Shown: positions 8,304 through 17,746, numbered from the stretch's first letter. The stretch: 64,000 bases of DNA from UBA8437 sp964646205 (GCA_964646205.1 CAZYAZ010000009.1:43577-107576); one strand, 5' to 3'. The notes: a model not told the origin generated them from the letters alone. Made by a program: numbers and translations.

Positions 8304-9785
8304 CTAGGCGATCAATTCCTCCACGACCTCGCCACCGACGTTGGTCAACCGGAGATCGAAACCACCAAACTTCTGCGACAATTGCAGGTGGTCGAGACCG
8401 AACAGTCGCAACAGGGTCGCGTGAAAGTCGTTGACATGGACGGGGCGTTCAGACGGCGCCCACCCCAGATCGTCCGTCTGCCCCACCACCTGCCCACCCC
8501 GGACGCCACCACCGGCCATCCACAGGCTGTAGGCGTAGGGATGGTGATCGCGTCCAGGTTGCTGGCCGTTGCCCTCGTGGGTATCGGCCAGCGGGGTGCG
8601 ACCAAACTCCCCGCTGAATACGACAAGAGTCGAATCGAGCAAACCCCGTTGTTTCAGGTCCTGCAACAACGCCCCGACGGGCTGATCCACCACGCTGGTG
8701 TTGTATTTCAGGTCCTTGTCCAGTGCATCGTGATGGTCCCACGAGGCGTGGTACAGGCTGACAAAACGGACACCACGTTCCACCAGGCGTCGAGCCAGCA
8801 AACAGTTGCGACCGAAGGTCGCGTGCGCGTCGCCGGTGTATCCCCGGTGTCGATTGTTGTCCGGCTCGGGCCGATCAACGCCGTAGGCCTCGAGCGTCCG
8901 TCGAGTTTCTCCTGACAGGTCCATCAGTTCAGGAGCAGCCGACTGCATGCGGAATGCCAGTTCGTACGCGGAAATCCGGCTGGAAATTTCCGGATCGCCG
9001 GTCAAGGAGAAACGTCGCTGGTTGATCTGGCGGATGGCATCGAGACTCCGCGCCTGATCGTCGCGGTTGATCCCCGCGGGATTCGCCAGGTTCAAGACCG
9101 GGTTGCCCTGGCTGCGGAAGATCACACCACGGTACGGGGAGGGCAGAAACCCGTTGGACCAGTTCGAGGTGCCACCACTGGCCCCGGCTCCCGCCGAGAG
9201 CACGACGTAGCCGGGAAGGTTTTCACTGGGACTGCCAAGGCCGTAGGTCACCCAGGCTCCGACACTCGGACGACCCAATCTCCCGACGCCCGTGTGCATC
9301 ATCAGTTGGGCCGGATGATGGTTGAATTCCTCGGTGTGCATCGACCGCACGACCGCGATGTCATCGGCACTACGGGAAATCCAGGGCAATCGATCTGAGA
9401 ACTCGGTGCCGCACTCTCCGGCCGGTGTGAACACGCGGGGACTGCCCTTCAATCTCGCGGTCTTGGCATTGGTGAATGCCAGCCGCACCCCCTGGGTCAA
9501 TTCCCGGGGCAACGGCTCGCCATCGTGCTTGACCAACTCGGGTTTTGGATCCAGCAAGTCAACCTGGCTGGGAGCACCGGCCAGGAAGACAAAGATGCAG
9601 CGTTTCGCTGTCGCTGGAAAATGGCCCGCCCGAACCGACAACGGGTTGGACCGGACTGCCGCCGGATCGGCAGCCATCAACCCGTCTCGGCCAAGAAATG
9701 ATGAAAACGCCAATGCCCCCAACCCACTAGCCGAGGACAGCAGAAAGTCTCGTCGCAACGCGTCATCGCCGGAACAATTGGACAT
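8304..9785 (-). CDS. DUF1501 domain protein, Tat-exported
   Basis: A 493-residue DUF1501 protein. The N-terminus carries a Tat-type signal (ALRRDFLLSSASG, residues about 9-21) and ends near MAADPA. Family motifs are FLAGAPSQVDLLDPKPEL, SMHTEEFNHHPAQLMMHTG, FSGEFGRTPLADTHEGNGQ followed by GRDHHPYAYSLWMAGGG, and a C-terminal HVNDFHATLLRLFGLDH. It is the last gene of a minus-strand run and starts 7 bases after the stop of the DUF1549/DUF1553 gene. This matches the usual planctomycete pairing in which a DUF1501 gene directly follows a DUF1549/DUF1553 gene, and implies the two act together in or outside the periplasm. Its biochemical role is not known. Confidence 0.88.
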   Translation of the reverse strand: MSNCSGDDALRRDFLLSSASGLGALAFSSFLGRDGLMAADPAAVRSNPLSVRAGHFPATAKRCIFVFLAGAPSQVDLLDPKPELVKHDGEPLPRELTQGVRLAFTNAKTARLKGSPRVFTPAGECGTEFSDRLPWISRSADDIAVVRSMHTEEFNHHPAQLMMHTGVGRLGRPSVGAWVTYGLGSPSENLPGYVVLSAGAGASGGTSNWSNGFLPSPYRGVIFRSQGNPVLNLANPAGINRDDQARSLDAIRQINQRRFSLTGDPEISSRISAYELAFRMQSAAPELMDLSGETRRTLEAYGVDRPEPDNNRHRGYTGDAHATFGRNCLLARRLVERGVRFVSLYHASWDHHDALDKDLKYNTSVVDQPVGALLQDLKQRGLLDSTLVVFSGEFGRTPLADTHEGNGQQPGRDHHPYAYSLWMAGGGVRGGQVVGQTDDLGWAPSERPVHVNDFHATLLRLFGLDHLQLSQKFGGFDLRLTNVGGEVVEELIA

Positions 9786-9792
9786 GAGAACT

Positions 9793-12700
9793 TCACTCTC
9801 GGGTAATGAACTCGTCGAGATTCAGGACAACGCGTGCCACGCTGATCGCGGCCGCCAGTTCGGCGATCAGAGACGTGTGCGGCACCTCGGCTGGACCAAT
9901 CACCTGGCGAGCAGCGTCTTCGTCATCCCGATACCGTACCATGTTCTGGCGATACAATTCTTCCAGGACGCGTTGCTCGAATGGACTCGCGTCCCGCCCC
10001 AGGCCGATCCGCACTGCCTGACGCACCACCAATCGGGCCCGCTGATCGTTGTCAGTGACCATCGGCAGGCCGGCCACCAGGCGTCGCCCCATCCGTTGCC
10101 CGCACTCGACAAACACGGGATCATTCCAAACCGTCAGCGCCTGCAACGGCGTGTTGGACCGTTCGCGACGCGTGCAGGCGACGTTGGAGTCGGGAACGTC
10201 GAAGGTCACAAGCATCGGGTACGGAACCGTCCGCTGAAAGAACGTGTAGAGCCCGCGTCGGTAGCGATCTCCTCCAGTGCTGACCTCCCACGAGAGACTG
10301 TTCTGGAACCCAAGCTTGACCAGATCGGCCGCCTGCGGAGGACGGACACTCGGACCGCCAACGCGAGGGTCCAGTAACCCGCTGACCGACAACGCCAGGT
10401 CGCGAACAATTTCTGCGTCGACTCTCAGTCGATTTTGCCGTGCCAACCACGAATTGTAAGGGTCCCACACACGAAGTTCCGGGCGAGCAACCGACGACTG
10501 ACGGTAAGTGCCCGAGTTGACAATCAACTCGTGCAGCCATTTCAAGCTCCAGGCTCCATCGTCCGGGTCAGAAAACCGGAAGGCCAGCCAGTCCAGCAGT
10601 TCCGGATGTGACGGAGCCTCGCCCTGGCTGCCAAAATCGGCATCGGTCGACACGATTCCCCGGCCAAAGAACTGCTGCCAGACCCGGTTGACGATCACCC
10701 TCGCCGTCAACGGATTCTCCCGGGATACCAGCCAACGGGCGAGATCCAGGCGATCGGGGACCTCCCCCCTGGGTTTCAATTCCGGAAGATCCATGGGAGT
10801 CGCCCGGCGAACAACATGTCCTTGGTCAAGGAAATTCCCACGATGATGAATCCGGGTTTCCCGGGGTGGCCGACGTTCTGTCACCACGCGGGCCCTGGGC
10901 AGGTCACGCTCGGCCCGGAACTGCCATGGCTCGGGTGTAGGAACCACGTAGACAAGTTTGGCACAGAGCAGGCACAGGATACCGGCCAGGAAGAAGGTCT
11001 TCTTGCGGCCCACAACACTCGCAATCACCCCGCCCAGGAAGTTGCCGATGATCCCCGGCCGGGATCTCGCCATCCCGATATCGGCCTTGAGACTGGTTTT
11101 GCCGATTTCGTCGTCGACCTTGTCGGGTCGGGCCTGTGACCAGTTGGAGGCTCCCCAGCCACCCCGCAGTGCCACCGTGGCCAGCAGGATTCCCACCAGG
11201 GTGACTCCGATCAGCCCCGGCTTGAACACATCCCAGGTTGAAACGACGACACCGTCATCGGCCAGGTCCTCTCCGGAAAGCACCTTCAACGGCTTTGTCT
11301 TCGCATGCGCATCAATGGCCGTGACCAACTTGTCGAGTTCCGGCTCACGATAGCCAAAGAACCGGACCAGCCCGAGCACCTGCTCGCCCGTTCGCTCCTC
11401 GGGCGAAGTTTTCAGCGTGGCGAGCATGTCCGCGTCGGGAACGCGTTGTGTTGATGAGACCGGGGCACTGGAAACCGACAACCGAAACCGGCCGATGTTG
11501 TGATCGTCGTGCACGCGATGATCCAGTTCCAGCCGCAATCTCACCGGTCCATCGCTCCCGGTGATCGGACGCCTCAACGCGAAGATGGCAAGATGATCCT
11601 GTCCCACCTTCGGAAGAACCGCCCACCCATCGGTGGTGTCGTCGCCAATCACCGAGGTCACCTGTCGACTGCTTTGCGAGAAATCGGCAACGGCAGACGC
11701 CAGGCGATGCCGCCTGGCGTCGTCGGTGTCTCCGGGGGATTCGACAAACACCCGCAGGCTGGACAACACGAAGTTTCCGTTGGCCGCACGTCCCGGTCCC
11801 CGGCCGGGCAGCCGCTCATCGGCCAGCACCTGCAACCTGATGGCCCGGATCGTTTTCGTTTCAGCCTTGGCCCAAACGGTGTAGGTCTCGGGCTGACTGT
11901 TGGGGCCGGTGACCAGGACCGAGAAATCTTCTTCGGCACACAGCTTGCTTCCTGCCGACCCCACGAGCGTCTGCGGTCGCAACACTTCCCAGGTGGCCTG
12001 TGGCGACAGCACGTTTTTCTGCCAGCGGGTGAATGTCTCGCTGCGAAACTCCGCGAGAGCTTTCAGCAATTTCACCTCACCCGCCCGAAACGCCTTCAAC
12101 TTCTCACCGAACAGGGCAGCATCACGCTTGCTGGGGACTGTGATCAGCCGTTCATCCAGGCTGTTGAAGAAAGCGTACATGCCGAAGTATTCGTCCTGGC
12201 TGAACGAGTCGAACTTGTGGTCATGACACTGGCAACACTCCAACGTGATCCCCAGCCAGACCTTGCCCAGCGTGTTCGTGCGATCGACGGTCTGCTTGAC
12301 CCTGTCTTCTTCCTGATCCACCCCCCCCTCGGTGTTCAACAACGTGTTGCGATGAAACCCGGTGGCGATCTTCTGAGGGGCTGTTGCATCGGGAAGCAGG
12401 TCACCGGCCAGTTGCTGAACGGTGAACTGGTCAAACGGCAGATCACGATTGAGCGCTTCGATGACCCATTGACGGTACCGCCAGGCGTGGGGTCTCGGAT
12501 CGTCGGCTTCGTACCCGTTGCTGTCACCGTATCGGGCCATGTCGAGCCAGACACGTCCCCACCGCTCACCGTAATGCGGTGAGGCCAACAACTGGCGCAC
12601 CACGGCACCGTAGGCCGCGCGACTCGGATCCAACAGGAACGACTTCACCAGGGCCGGGTCGGGAGGCAGGCCCGTGAGATCCAGGTGAATTCGCCGCAGC

Positions 12701-12960
12701 AACGTGGACGGATCGGCTGCCGGTGCGGGACGAACCGATTCAGTAGTCAGCCGACGCAGAATAAAATGGTCGATTCCGTTGATCGCTTGTCCAGGCGTCT
12801 CAACCCTTGGCAATTCCGGCTTGACGATCGGTCGGTAGGCCCAGTGCCGCTGGACCGGGCGCCCCCGTTCAGCAGCCGGTAGGACAGAGCAGGCGGTCAC
12901 AACCAGCAACACACAGTCCCCGCACCAACGCTCTCTCGCTGATTTCGGATACCCGACCAT
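9793..12960 (-). CDS. DUF1549/DUF1553 protein with an embedded MFS-like membrane segment
   Basis: A 1055-residue protein. Order: signal peptide, DUF1549 (about 45-290, with CCQCHDHKFD carrying a CxxCH heme-type motif), a carbohydrate-binding-like region (about 310-540), an inserted transporter-like hairpin (about 574-677), and DUF1553 (about 690-1050, with VNRVWQQFFGRGIV, GEAPSHPELLDWLA and a C-terminal TPLQALTVWNDPVFVE). I chose ATG 12960 (MVGYPKSARERW) over 13020 because it begins at the signal peptide, has GAGG-type Shine-Dalgarno bases just upstream, and leaves 8 bases after the preceding gene instead of a 52-base overlap. Unlike the homologue at 50304 there is no N-terminal cytochrome domain. 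Normally these are secreted proteins of unknown function; the insert would add membrane helices. It is either a real fusion or an assembly error. Confidence 0.85.
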   Translation of the reverse strand: MVGYPKSARERWCGDCVLLVVTACSVLPAAERGRPVQRHWAYRPIVKPELPRVETPGQAINGIDHFILRRLTTESVRPAPAADPSTLLRRIHLDLTGLPPDPALVKSFLLDPSRAAYGAVVRQLLASPHYGERWGRVWLDMARYGDSNGYEADDPRPHAWRYRQWVIEALNRDLPFDQFTVQQLAGDLLPDATAPQKIATGFHRNTLLNTEGGVDQEEDRVKQTVDRTNTLGKVWLGITLECCQCHDHKFDSFSQDEYFGMYAFFNSLDERLITVPSKRDAALFGEKLKAFRAGEVKLLKALAEFRSETFTRWQKNVLSPQATWEVLRPQTLVGSAGSKLCAEEDFSVLVTGPNSQPETYTVWAKAETKTIRAIRLQVLADERLPGRGPGRAANGNFVLSSLRVFVESPGDTDDARRHRLASAVADFSQSSRQVTSVIGDDTTDGWAVLPKVGQDHLAIFALRRPITGSDGPVRLRLELDHRVHDDHNIGRFRLSVSSAPVSSTQRVPDADMLATLKTSPEERTGEQVLGLVRFFGYREPELDKLVTAIDAHAKTKPLKVLSGEDLADDGVVVSTWDVFKPGLIGVTLVGILLATVALRGGWGASNWSQARPDKVDDEIGKTSLKADIGMARSRPGIIGNFLGGVIASVVGRKKTFFLAGILCLLCAKLVYVVPTPEPWQFRAERDLPRARVVTERRPPRETRIHHRGNFLDQGHVVRRATPMDLPELKPRGEVPDRLDLARWLVSRENPLTARVIVNRVWQQFFGRGIVSTDADFGSQGEAPSHPELLDWLAFRFSDPDDGAWSLKWLHELIVNSGTYRQSSVARPELRVWDPYNSWLARQNRLRVDAEIVRDLALSVSGLLDPRVGGPSVRPPQAADLVKLGFQNSLSWEVSTGGDRYRRGLYTFFQRTVPYPMLVTFDVPDSNVACTRRERSNTPLQALTVWNDPVFVECGQRMGRRLVAGLPMVTDNDQRARLVVRQAVRIGLGRDASPFEQRVLEELYRQNMVRYRDDEDAARQVIGPAEVPHTSLIAELAAAISVARVVLNLDEFITRE
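10930..11250 (-). other. In-frame MFS-transporter-like insert inside the DUF1549/DUF1553 gene
   Basis: About 105 residues here do not fit DUF1549/DUF1553 proteins. They include a hydrophobic helix (GLIGVTLVGILLATVALRGG), a polar loop (DKVDDEIGKTSLKADIG), and then GGVIASVVGRKKTFFLAG running into a second hydrophobic helix. The block resembles MFS motif A (GxxxDxxGR[RK]) and, as far as I recall, a planctomycete MFS family with the order GGWGxxNW...GxxxGxxIAxxVGR. On both sides the family sequence continues normally: EPELDKLVTAIDAHAKTKP before, and RPPRETRIHHRGNF after. No stop or frameshift is seen at either junction. The exact edges are uncertain by 10-20 residues. Confidence 0.7.
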
Positions 12961-12968
12961 GCCTCGCC

Positions 12969-14381
12969 TCAGGATTGCCCAAACAACTCGCGCATTGGTT
13001 GTCCATCGGCCAATCGCCATGGCCGGCCGGTCCGGTCATGGACTTCCCGCTTGGGATCAATCCCGAATCTCCAGTAAATCGTCGCGGCCAGGTCGGCCGG
13101 GGTCACCGGCAGATCTGCCGGGTAGGCACCCGAGGCATCGCTGGCACCGAAATAGCTTCCACCACGCACGCCACCCCCGGCCAGCAGGACCGAGTAACAG
13201 TCGGGCCAGTGATCGCGACCGGCGTTGCCGTTGATCTTGGGAGTTCGGCCGAACTCTCCCATGGCCAGGACGAGGGTGGTGTCCAGCAGCCCCCGATCGT
13301 CCAGGTCTTCGATCAGAGCCGAGAGCGCCTGGTCAGCCTGTGGAAGCAGAAACTTCTTGTGCTGGTTGAAGTTGTCGTTGTGTGAGTCCCAGTTCTGGCC
13401 CTGCTGTTTGAAATCATAGATATTGACGAACGGGACACCGGCCTCGACCAACCGTCGGGCCAGCAACAGGTTCTGCCCGCGCATGTTGCGACCGTAGCCC
13501 TTTTCGGCTCCGTTGCCTCCCCCCTGGGGAATCTCCTTCATCATCCCGTAGCGTTCTCGCAACGACCGGGGCTCGGCATCGATGTCCAGGGCCCGGGACA
13601 CCATCGGCGAGCCAATCAACTCGTAGGCTCTCTCGTAGAACCCCCGCAATTGGGTCATCGCTGGAGTGACAGCATCCACCGAAATTCTCGCGTCAATCAG
13701 ATCGAGCAAGCTCCGCCGACCGGCCAGTCGGCCCGAAGTCAGTGTCTCCGGCGACTTCAACGCCTTGTTGCGGTAGGTCAGCGTCTTGGGATCACCGGTG
13801 ATCTGGAACGGATCGAAGGCCTTTCCCAGGAATCCTCCACCCTGGCAAGGTGTCGGCACGACGTTGTGGAACACCCAGGGCAAAGCGGCATGTGGGATGT
13901 CGATATCCCGGTGCTGGTTGAAATAGTTGACCACCGCTCCGTAAGAGGGAACGAACTGATCGATCGGGGCAAACTCTTCTCGATCACCCATCGGCCCCTG
14001 TCGACCGGTCAACGACTCGGTCGACGCCGAATCGTGCAACCGGTTGGTGTGGTGCATGCTGCGAACCACGGCGCACCGATCCATCACCCTGGCCATTTGC
14101 GGCAGGTGTTCACAAACGGGCATGCCTGGAACATTCGAAGCCACCGGACGGAACTCGCCCCGGATCGCCGAAGGCCCGTTTGGCTTCATGTCGTAGGTTT
14201 CGAGATGACTCGGTCCGCCGTAATAGAAGACGATGATGCACGATCGAATGGCCGGCCGAGCAGCCGGAGCAATCTCACGAGCTCTCAACAACCCACCCAG
14301 CGACAGCCCCAGGCTTCCACCGGCCAGCGATGAGATCGCCCCACGCCGACTGATTCGCGGACCTGATGGACTGATGATCAT
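12969..14381 (-). CDS. DUF1501 domain protein, Tat-exported
   Basis: A 470-residue DUF1501 protein. Twin arginines lie in PRISRRGAISSLAGG near the N-terminus, followed by a hydrophobic stretch. Family blocks are VFYYGGPSHLETYDMKPNGP, SMHHTNRLHDSASTE, LAMGEFGRTPKINGNAGRDHWPD (split across neighbouring motifs), and a C-terminal PADLAATIYWRFGIDP. I chose ATG 14381 (MIISPSGPRISRR); an in-frame GTG at 14411 would add ten residues. It is the second of two adjacent DUF1501 genes and lies 8 bases upstream of the DUF1549/DUF1553 gene, so it is in the same operon. This copy resembles the 'PSHLETYDMKP' subgroup usually found near sulfatases and lectin-like genes. No reaction can be assigned. Confidence 0.87.
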   Translation of the reverse strand: MIISPSGPRISRRGAISSLAGGSLGLSLGGLLRAREIAPAARPAIRSCIIVFYYGGPSHLETYDMKPNGPSAIRGEFRPVASNVPGMPVCEHLPQMARVMDRCAVVRSMHHTNRLHDSASTESLTGRQGPMGDREEFAPIDQFVPSYGAVVNYFNQHRDIDIPHAALPWVFHNVVPTPCQGGGFLGKAFDPFQITGDPKTLTYRNKALKSPETLTSGRLAGRRSLLDLIDARISVDAVTPAMTQLRGFYERAYELIGSPMVSRALDIDAEPRSLRERYGMMKEIPQGGGNGAEKGYGRNMRGQNLLLARRLVEAGVPFVNIYDFKQQGQNWDSHNDNFNQHKKFLLPQADQALSALIEDLDDRGLLDTTLVLAMGEFGRTPKINGNAGRDHWPDCYSVLLAGGGVRGGSYFGASDASGAYPADLPVTPADLAATIYWRFGIDPKREVHDRTGRPWRLADGQPMRELFGQS

Positions 14382-14466
14382 GCTGAAACGCCGGGAACCA
14401 CGGTGAAACACTCAAAAACGCCGCCGCAGTATACCACGACCCTGGGGTCTCGGGATCCTCGAGCCA

Positions 14467-15957
14467 CTAGCTCAACAGCTCCGGCCTGAGACTGCCCGTG
14501 CCGGCGATCAGGTGCGGCTGACCATTTCGGTCGGGCATCGTCAACTGGGGATCGTGGCCCAGCAGATGATACAGGGTGGCTTGCATGTCCTTGGGCGAGA
14601 TCGGGGTGTCACGCACATCGCCGCCGTCGGGTGTTGTCCGACCGACAACCCGACCCGCCGCCGTTCCCCCACCAGCCACGACCGCCGTGTAGGCCCGCGA
14701 CCAGTGATCCCGGCCGCCACCGGGCTTGGAGTTGATCTTGGGAGTCCGTCCGTGCTCGCTCATCCACATCACCAGTGTCTCATCCAGCAGACCCCGCGAT
14801 GACATGTCCTCGATCAACGCCGAGTAGGCCAGGTCGAACCCGGGCAACAACAATTCCTTCAGGCGGGGATAGTGGTACTGGTGCGTGTCCCACGCGCCGT
14901 TGCCGAACTGGCCAAAGCAATCCCACAGCACGGTCACAAACCGGGCCCCCGATTCGATGAGTCGGCGTGCGGCCAGGCAGGTCTGTCCAAACAGCGTCAT
15001 ACCGTAACGCTCGCGGACGGCCGGCGACTCGCGACCGATGTCCAGGGCGTCCAGGACCCGGCTGGAAGTCAGCAGCGACATCGCCACCTCGCGTTGTCGG
15101 CTCATCGCCTGGACCTGCAGGCTGGTATCCAGGTCGCGTCGTTGCCGTTCAAACTGCTCGAGCAACGAACGCCTCAGGCCCAGCCGCTCAATCGACAGGT
15201 CGCGGGACAACCGTGCCGCCGGCGCCATCCGGAACCGTCCCTCGGCGGTCGTTCCCCCGTAGGGATTCCGGTATCGCTTCGTCTGAGCCACAGTGCTCTT
15301 GGGAGCCACATGCAGACCCGGACCATCGAAATCGGTCCAGACCGGATCGTACCGATTGTTGAGGAACCCCGAGAAGACACCCGCGTTGACCAGCGGATTG
15401 TCGGTCTGCGAATTCATCAACCACGGCAGGCCGATGTTGCCCGGCATGCCTCGAGTGGGAATTCGTCCCTGGGTTTCATCGAGGTACTCGACCACCGAGC
15501 CGACGTAGGGCCAGTGCTTCGGGTCACGGGCCTTTGTCTCCAGGGCCGGAGTGTAGGTCGGAATTCCCGTCACGGCGTAGGCCACCCCGTGAAGTGGGTA
15601 CTGGTGAGTCAATGAACGCGCGACAGTCACCTTGTCCATCACGCCGGCAACTCGCGGCAACAACTCGCACACCCGCAGCCCCGGCAACTTCGACTCGATC
15701 GAACCGAGTTCACCGCGGATCTCCGCCGGAGCATCAGGCTTGGGATCAAACGTCTCGTGCGTGGGCGGTGACCCGTAAGGAAACAGCAGGATGCAAGACT
15801 TGGCCGCCCCCAGCCCCACGGTTCCGGACGACCCGGCCTCGGCGGCCAATACGTCGCCCAGTCCGATTCCAAGAGGTCCCAACGCGCCGACCTGCAGCAG
15901 GTCACGACGGGTCAGACCGTCACAGAGCGTGCGGGGAGTTCCCTGGATCGTCAGCAT
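14467..15957 (-). CDS. DUF1501 domain protein, Tat-exported
   Basis: A 496-residue DUF1501 protein. The N-terminus MLTIQGTPRTLCDGLTRRDLLQVGALG contains a twin-arginine signal, and cleavage is likely near LAAEAG. Motifs: LFPYGSPPTHETFDPKPDAP, SLTHQYPLHGVAYAVTG, WMSEHGRTPKIN followed by GGGRDHWSRAYTAVVAGGG, and a C-terminal SPKDMQATLYHLLGHDP. Where most copies in this window have GEFGRTP it has SEHGRTP, which marks a different subgroup and may matter if the Glu is a ligand. It is the first DUF1501 gene of the minus-strand run, 85 bases before the next one, and follows the lactonase-type propeller gene after about 100 bases. Function unknown. Confidence 0.87.
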   Translation of the reverse strand: MLTIQGTPRTLCDGLTRRDLLQVGALGPLGIGLGDVLAAEAGSSGTVGLGAAKSCILLFPYGSPPTHETFDPKPDAPAEIRGELGSIESKLPGLRVCELLPRVAGVMDKVTVARSLTHQYPLHGVAYAVTGIPTYTPALETKARDPKHWPYVGSVVEYLDETQGRIPTRGMPGNIGLPWLMNSQTDNPLVNAGVFSGFLNNRYDPVWTDFDGPGLHVAPKSTVAQTKRYRNPYGGTTAEGRFRMAPAARLSRDLSIERLGLRRSLLEQFERQRRDLDTSLQVQAMSRQREVAMSLLTSSRVLDALDIGRESPAVRERYGMTLFGQTCLAARRLIESGARFVTVLWDCFGQFGNGAWDTHQYHYPRLKELLLPGFDLAYSALIEDMSSRGLLDETLVMWMSEHGRTPKINSKPGGGRDHWSRAYTAVVAGGGTAAGRVVGRTTPDGGDVRDTPISPKDMQATLYHLLGHDPQLTMPDRNGQPHLIAGTGSLRPELLS

Positions 15958-16059
15958 CGCGTCTCGATCCTGCAGTCAAATCGGTCCCGATCAACCGGGC
16001 GAATTTCCATTGTCATCCGATGCCGTGTCCACGACAAGCACGGATCCGTACAACCCCGG

Positions 16060-17199
16060 TCAGCGGATCATTATGCACGACGGGCTGGGAACTGCGATCG
16101 GCTTGCCCACCGGTTGCAATCCACCACTTTTTCCATCGATACGGAACACCGCCACGTTGCCACCGGGCATGTTGGCACACAACAACAACCGCCCATCGGG
16201 AGTGATCGCCAGGTTCTGTGGCCCCTTGCCGAGACTGGGGACGATGGCCACGGTCTTCAACTTGCCCTGCTTGCCAACCCGGTACACAACGATCGAGTCG
16301 TGGCCGCGATTGGTCCCGTAAACAAACCGGCCATCGGGCGTCACTTTCACGTCGGCACAATAGCTGGTGCCCTTGAAGTCGCCGGGCAAAGTGGAAATCG
16401 TCTGACGTTCAATCAGTACACCGGTCTTCTTGTTGTAATCCAGCAAAGACACCGCGTTGGTCAACTCGTGAATCACGTAGACCCAGCGACCATTGGGATG
16501 AAAGGTCAGGTGACGCGGGCCCGCGCCGGCCGGAGTCCGGACGAACGGCTGACGGGGGATCTTCAACTCCGCATCATCCGAATCGAGCCGGTAGGTGAGC
16601 ACCTGGTCGAGACCAAGATCGGCCGACAGGACAAACCGGTTGTCCGGGCTGATTACAAAGCAATGCGCGTGTGGCTCTTGCTGACGCATCGGATTGACAC
16701 TCTTCCCCTTGTGCTGGATGAACGTCGCCGCCTTGCCCAGGGACCCATCCTTGCCGATCGGCAACGAGGCCACACTGCCCGAGGAGTAATTGGCCACCAC
16801 GAGAGTGCGACCGGTGGCATCGACGTCGAGGTAACAGGCCGTCGTCCCCAGGGCCGACTGGCGATTGATCAATTTCATCCGACCGGTAGCACCCTCGAGA
16901 CGAAACGCCGCAATCCCGTCGTTGACCTTGTCACCAAAATCAGGAGTGTCGATCGAGTAGAGGTACTTCCGATCCGGCGAGAGGGCCAGGAAAAACGGAT
17001 TCTCCACGTTGGTCGTGCGGTGCACCGGCTTCATTGTGGCCTGTTTCGAATCCACGCGAAACGCGTGAATCGCGCCCGCTTCACCGCTGCCAAAGGCCGA
17101 TACAAAGACCAGCAGATCCTCAGCTGCCAGGGACGGACTCGTCATAGCACTACAGGCCAGTCCCAGTGCCACCAAACACGTTCGCCATCGGTCGGACAT
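16060..17199 (-). CDS. Secreted lactonase-family beta-propeller protein
   Basis: A 379-residue protein of the lactonase family (Pgl-type seven-bladed propeller). A Sec signal peptide ends near SLAAED (residue about 26). Blades carry the family repeat, e.g. FLALSPDRKYLYSID, HCFVISPDNRFVLSADLG, HLTFHPNGRWVYVIHEL, DVKVTPDGRFVYGTNRG and NLAITPDGRLLLCANM. Cytoplasmic members hydrolyse 6-phosphogluconolactone, but this one is exported, so a role on extracellular sugar lactones or as a non-enzymatic propeller is more likely. The HAHCF segment, conserved near the proposed active site of the family, is present. It is followed by the DUF1501 gene cluster on the same strand. Confidence 0.85.
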   Translation of the reverse strand: MSDRWRTCLVALGLACSAMTSPSLAAEDLLVFVSAFGSGEAGAIHAFRVDSKQATMKPVHRTTNVENPFFLALSPDRKYLYSIDTPDFGDKVNDGIAAFRLEGATGRMKLINRQSALGTTACYLDVDATGRTLVVANYSSGSVASLPIGKDGSLGKAATFIQHKGKSVNPMRQQEPHAHCFVISPDNRFVLSADLGLDQVLTYRLDSDDAELKIPRQPFVRTPAGAGPRHLTFHPNGRWVYVIHELTNAVSLLDYNKKTGVLIERQTISTLPGDFKGTSYCADVKVTPDGRFVYGTNRGHDSIVVYRVGKQGKLKTVAIVPSLGKGPQNLAITPDGRLLLCANMPGGNVAVFRIDGKSGGLQPVGKPIAVPSPSCIMIR

Positions 17200-17323
17200 C
17201 GTTGTTTCCTGTTCTCATCGTGGGTGTCGGTCTAGTGCAGTATCCAGTGTCCAACAAGCTTACCAGACACGCCCCATTTTCACTCAGTTCCGCAATCAAC
17301 CAGGGTACAAAACCAGGACACCA

Positions 17324-17746
17324 TCAGTTCGACCGGGCATCCGATCCATCGATCACCACCAGTTCGGCCACGCTTCCGATCTCTCCATAGACGATCGCCA
17401 CCTGTCCAAAATCACGACCGATCGCCACGGCTTCCTCACGACCAATCCCCGTCACCAGCAGGCTGATCTCCGCGTCCCAGTCGTCGCTTTCTGGAATCCC
17501 CTGGCCCGGATACGCGATCCAACGGCTTTCCCGGCAGATTTTCAGTAGGTCCTGGTGCCGGTCGAGATTCTCGGAAGACGGCAGTGGTCGCGACCCGGGA
17601 TTGGCGGCCGAGATGAAAGCCCACGCCTGGGACGCCAGGTCTGGATCGGCCACGGGCGAACCTATCCGCAGATCGACGGTCCGACCGTCAATGTCGGCCC
17701 GATAGGTCGTGGCCCGGTAGGCTTTCAACAACTCAGCACGCGTCAT
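17324..17746 (-). CDS. DUF3293 domain protein
   Basis: A 140-residue cytoplasmic protein. The pattern AWAFISAANPGSRPLPSSEN, then WIAYPGQGIPESDDWDAEISLLVTG, then GRDFGQVAIVYGE near the C-terminus matches DUF3293 (FiTAxNP, N, GxGxxxxxWxExS, GxxxGQxAi). I chose ATG 17746 (MTRAELLKAYRAT); the frame stays open upstream but that part overlaps the preceding gene in another frame and is not protein-like. The start is 28 bases from the stop of the sialidase-like gene on the same strand, so the two may be co-transcribed, though their functions need not be linked. No signal peptide. The biochemical role of DUF3293 is unknown to me. Confidence 0.8.
   Translation of the reverse strand: MTRAELLKAYRATTYRADIDGRTVDLRIGSPVADPDLASQAWAFISAANPGSRPLPSSENLDRHQDLLKICRESRWIAYPGQGIPESDDWDAEISLLVTGIGREEAVAIGRDFGQVAIVYGEIGSVAELVVIDGSDARSN

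Noticed and set aside
14429..14434. TATACT on the minus strand between two DUF1501 genes as an internal promoter
   Set aside because: A good -10 match but no -35-like hexamer at 16-18 bases, so it could be chance.
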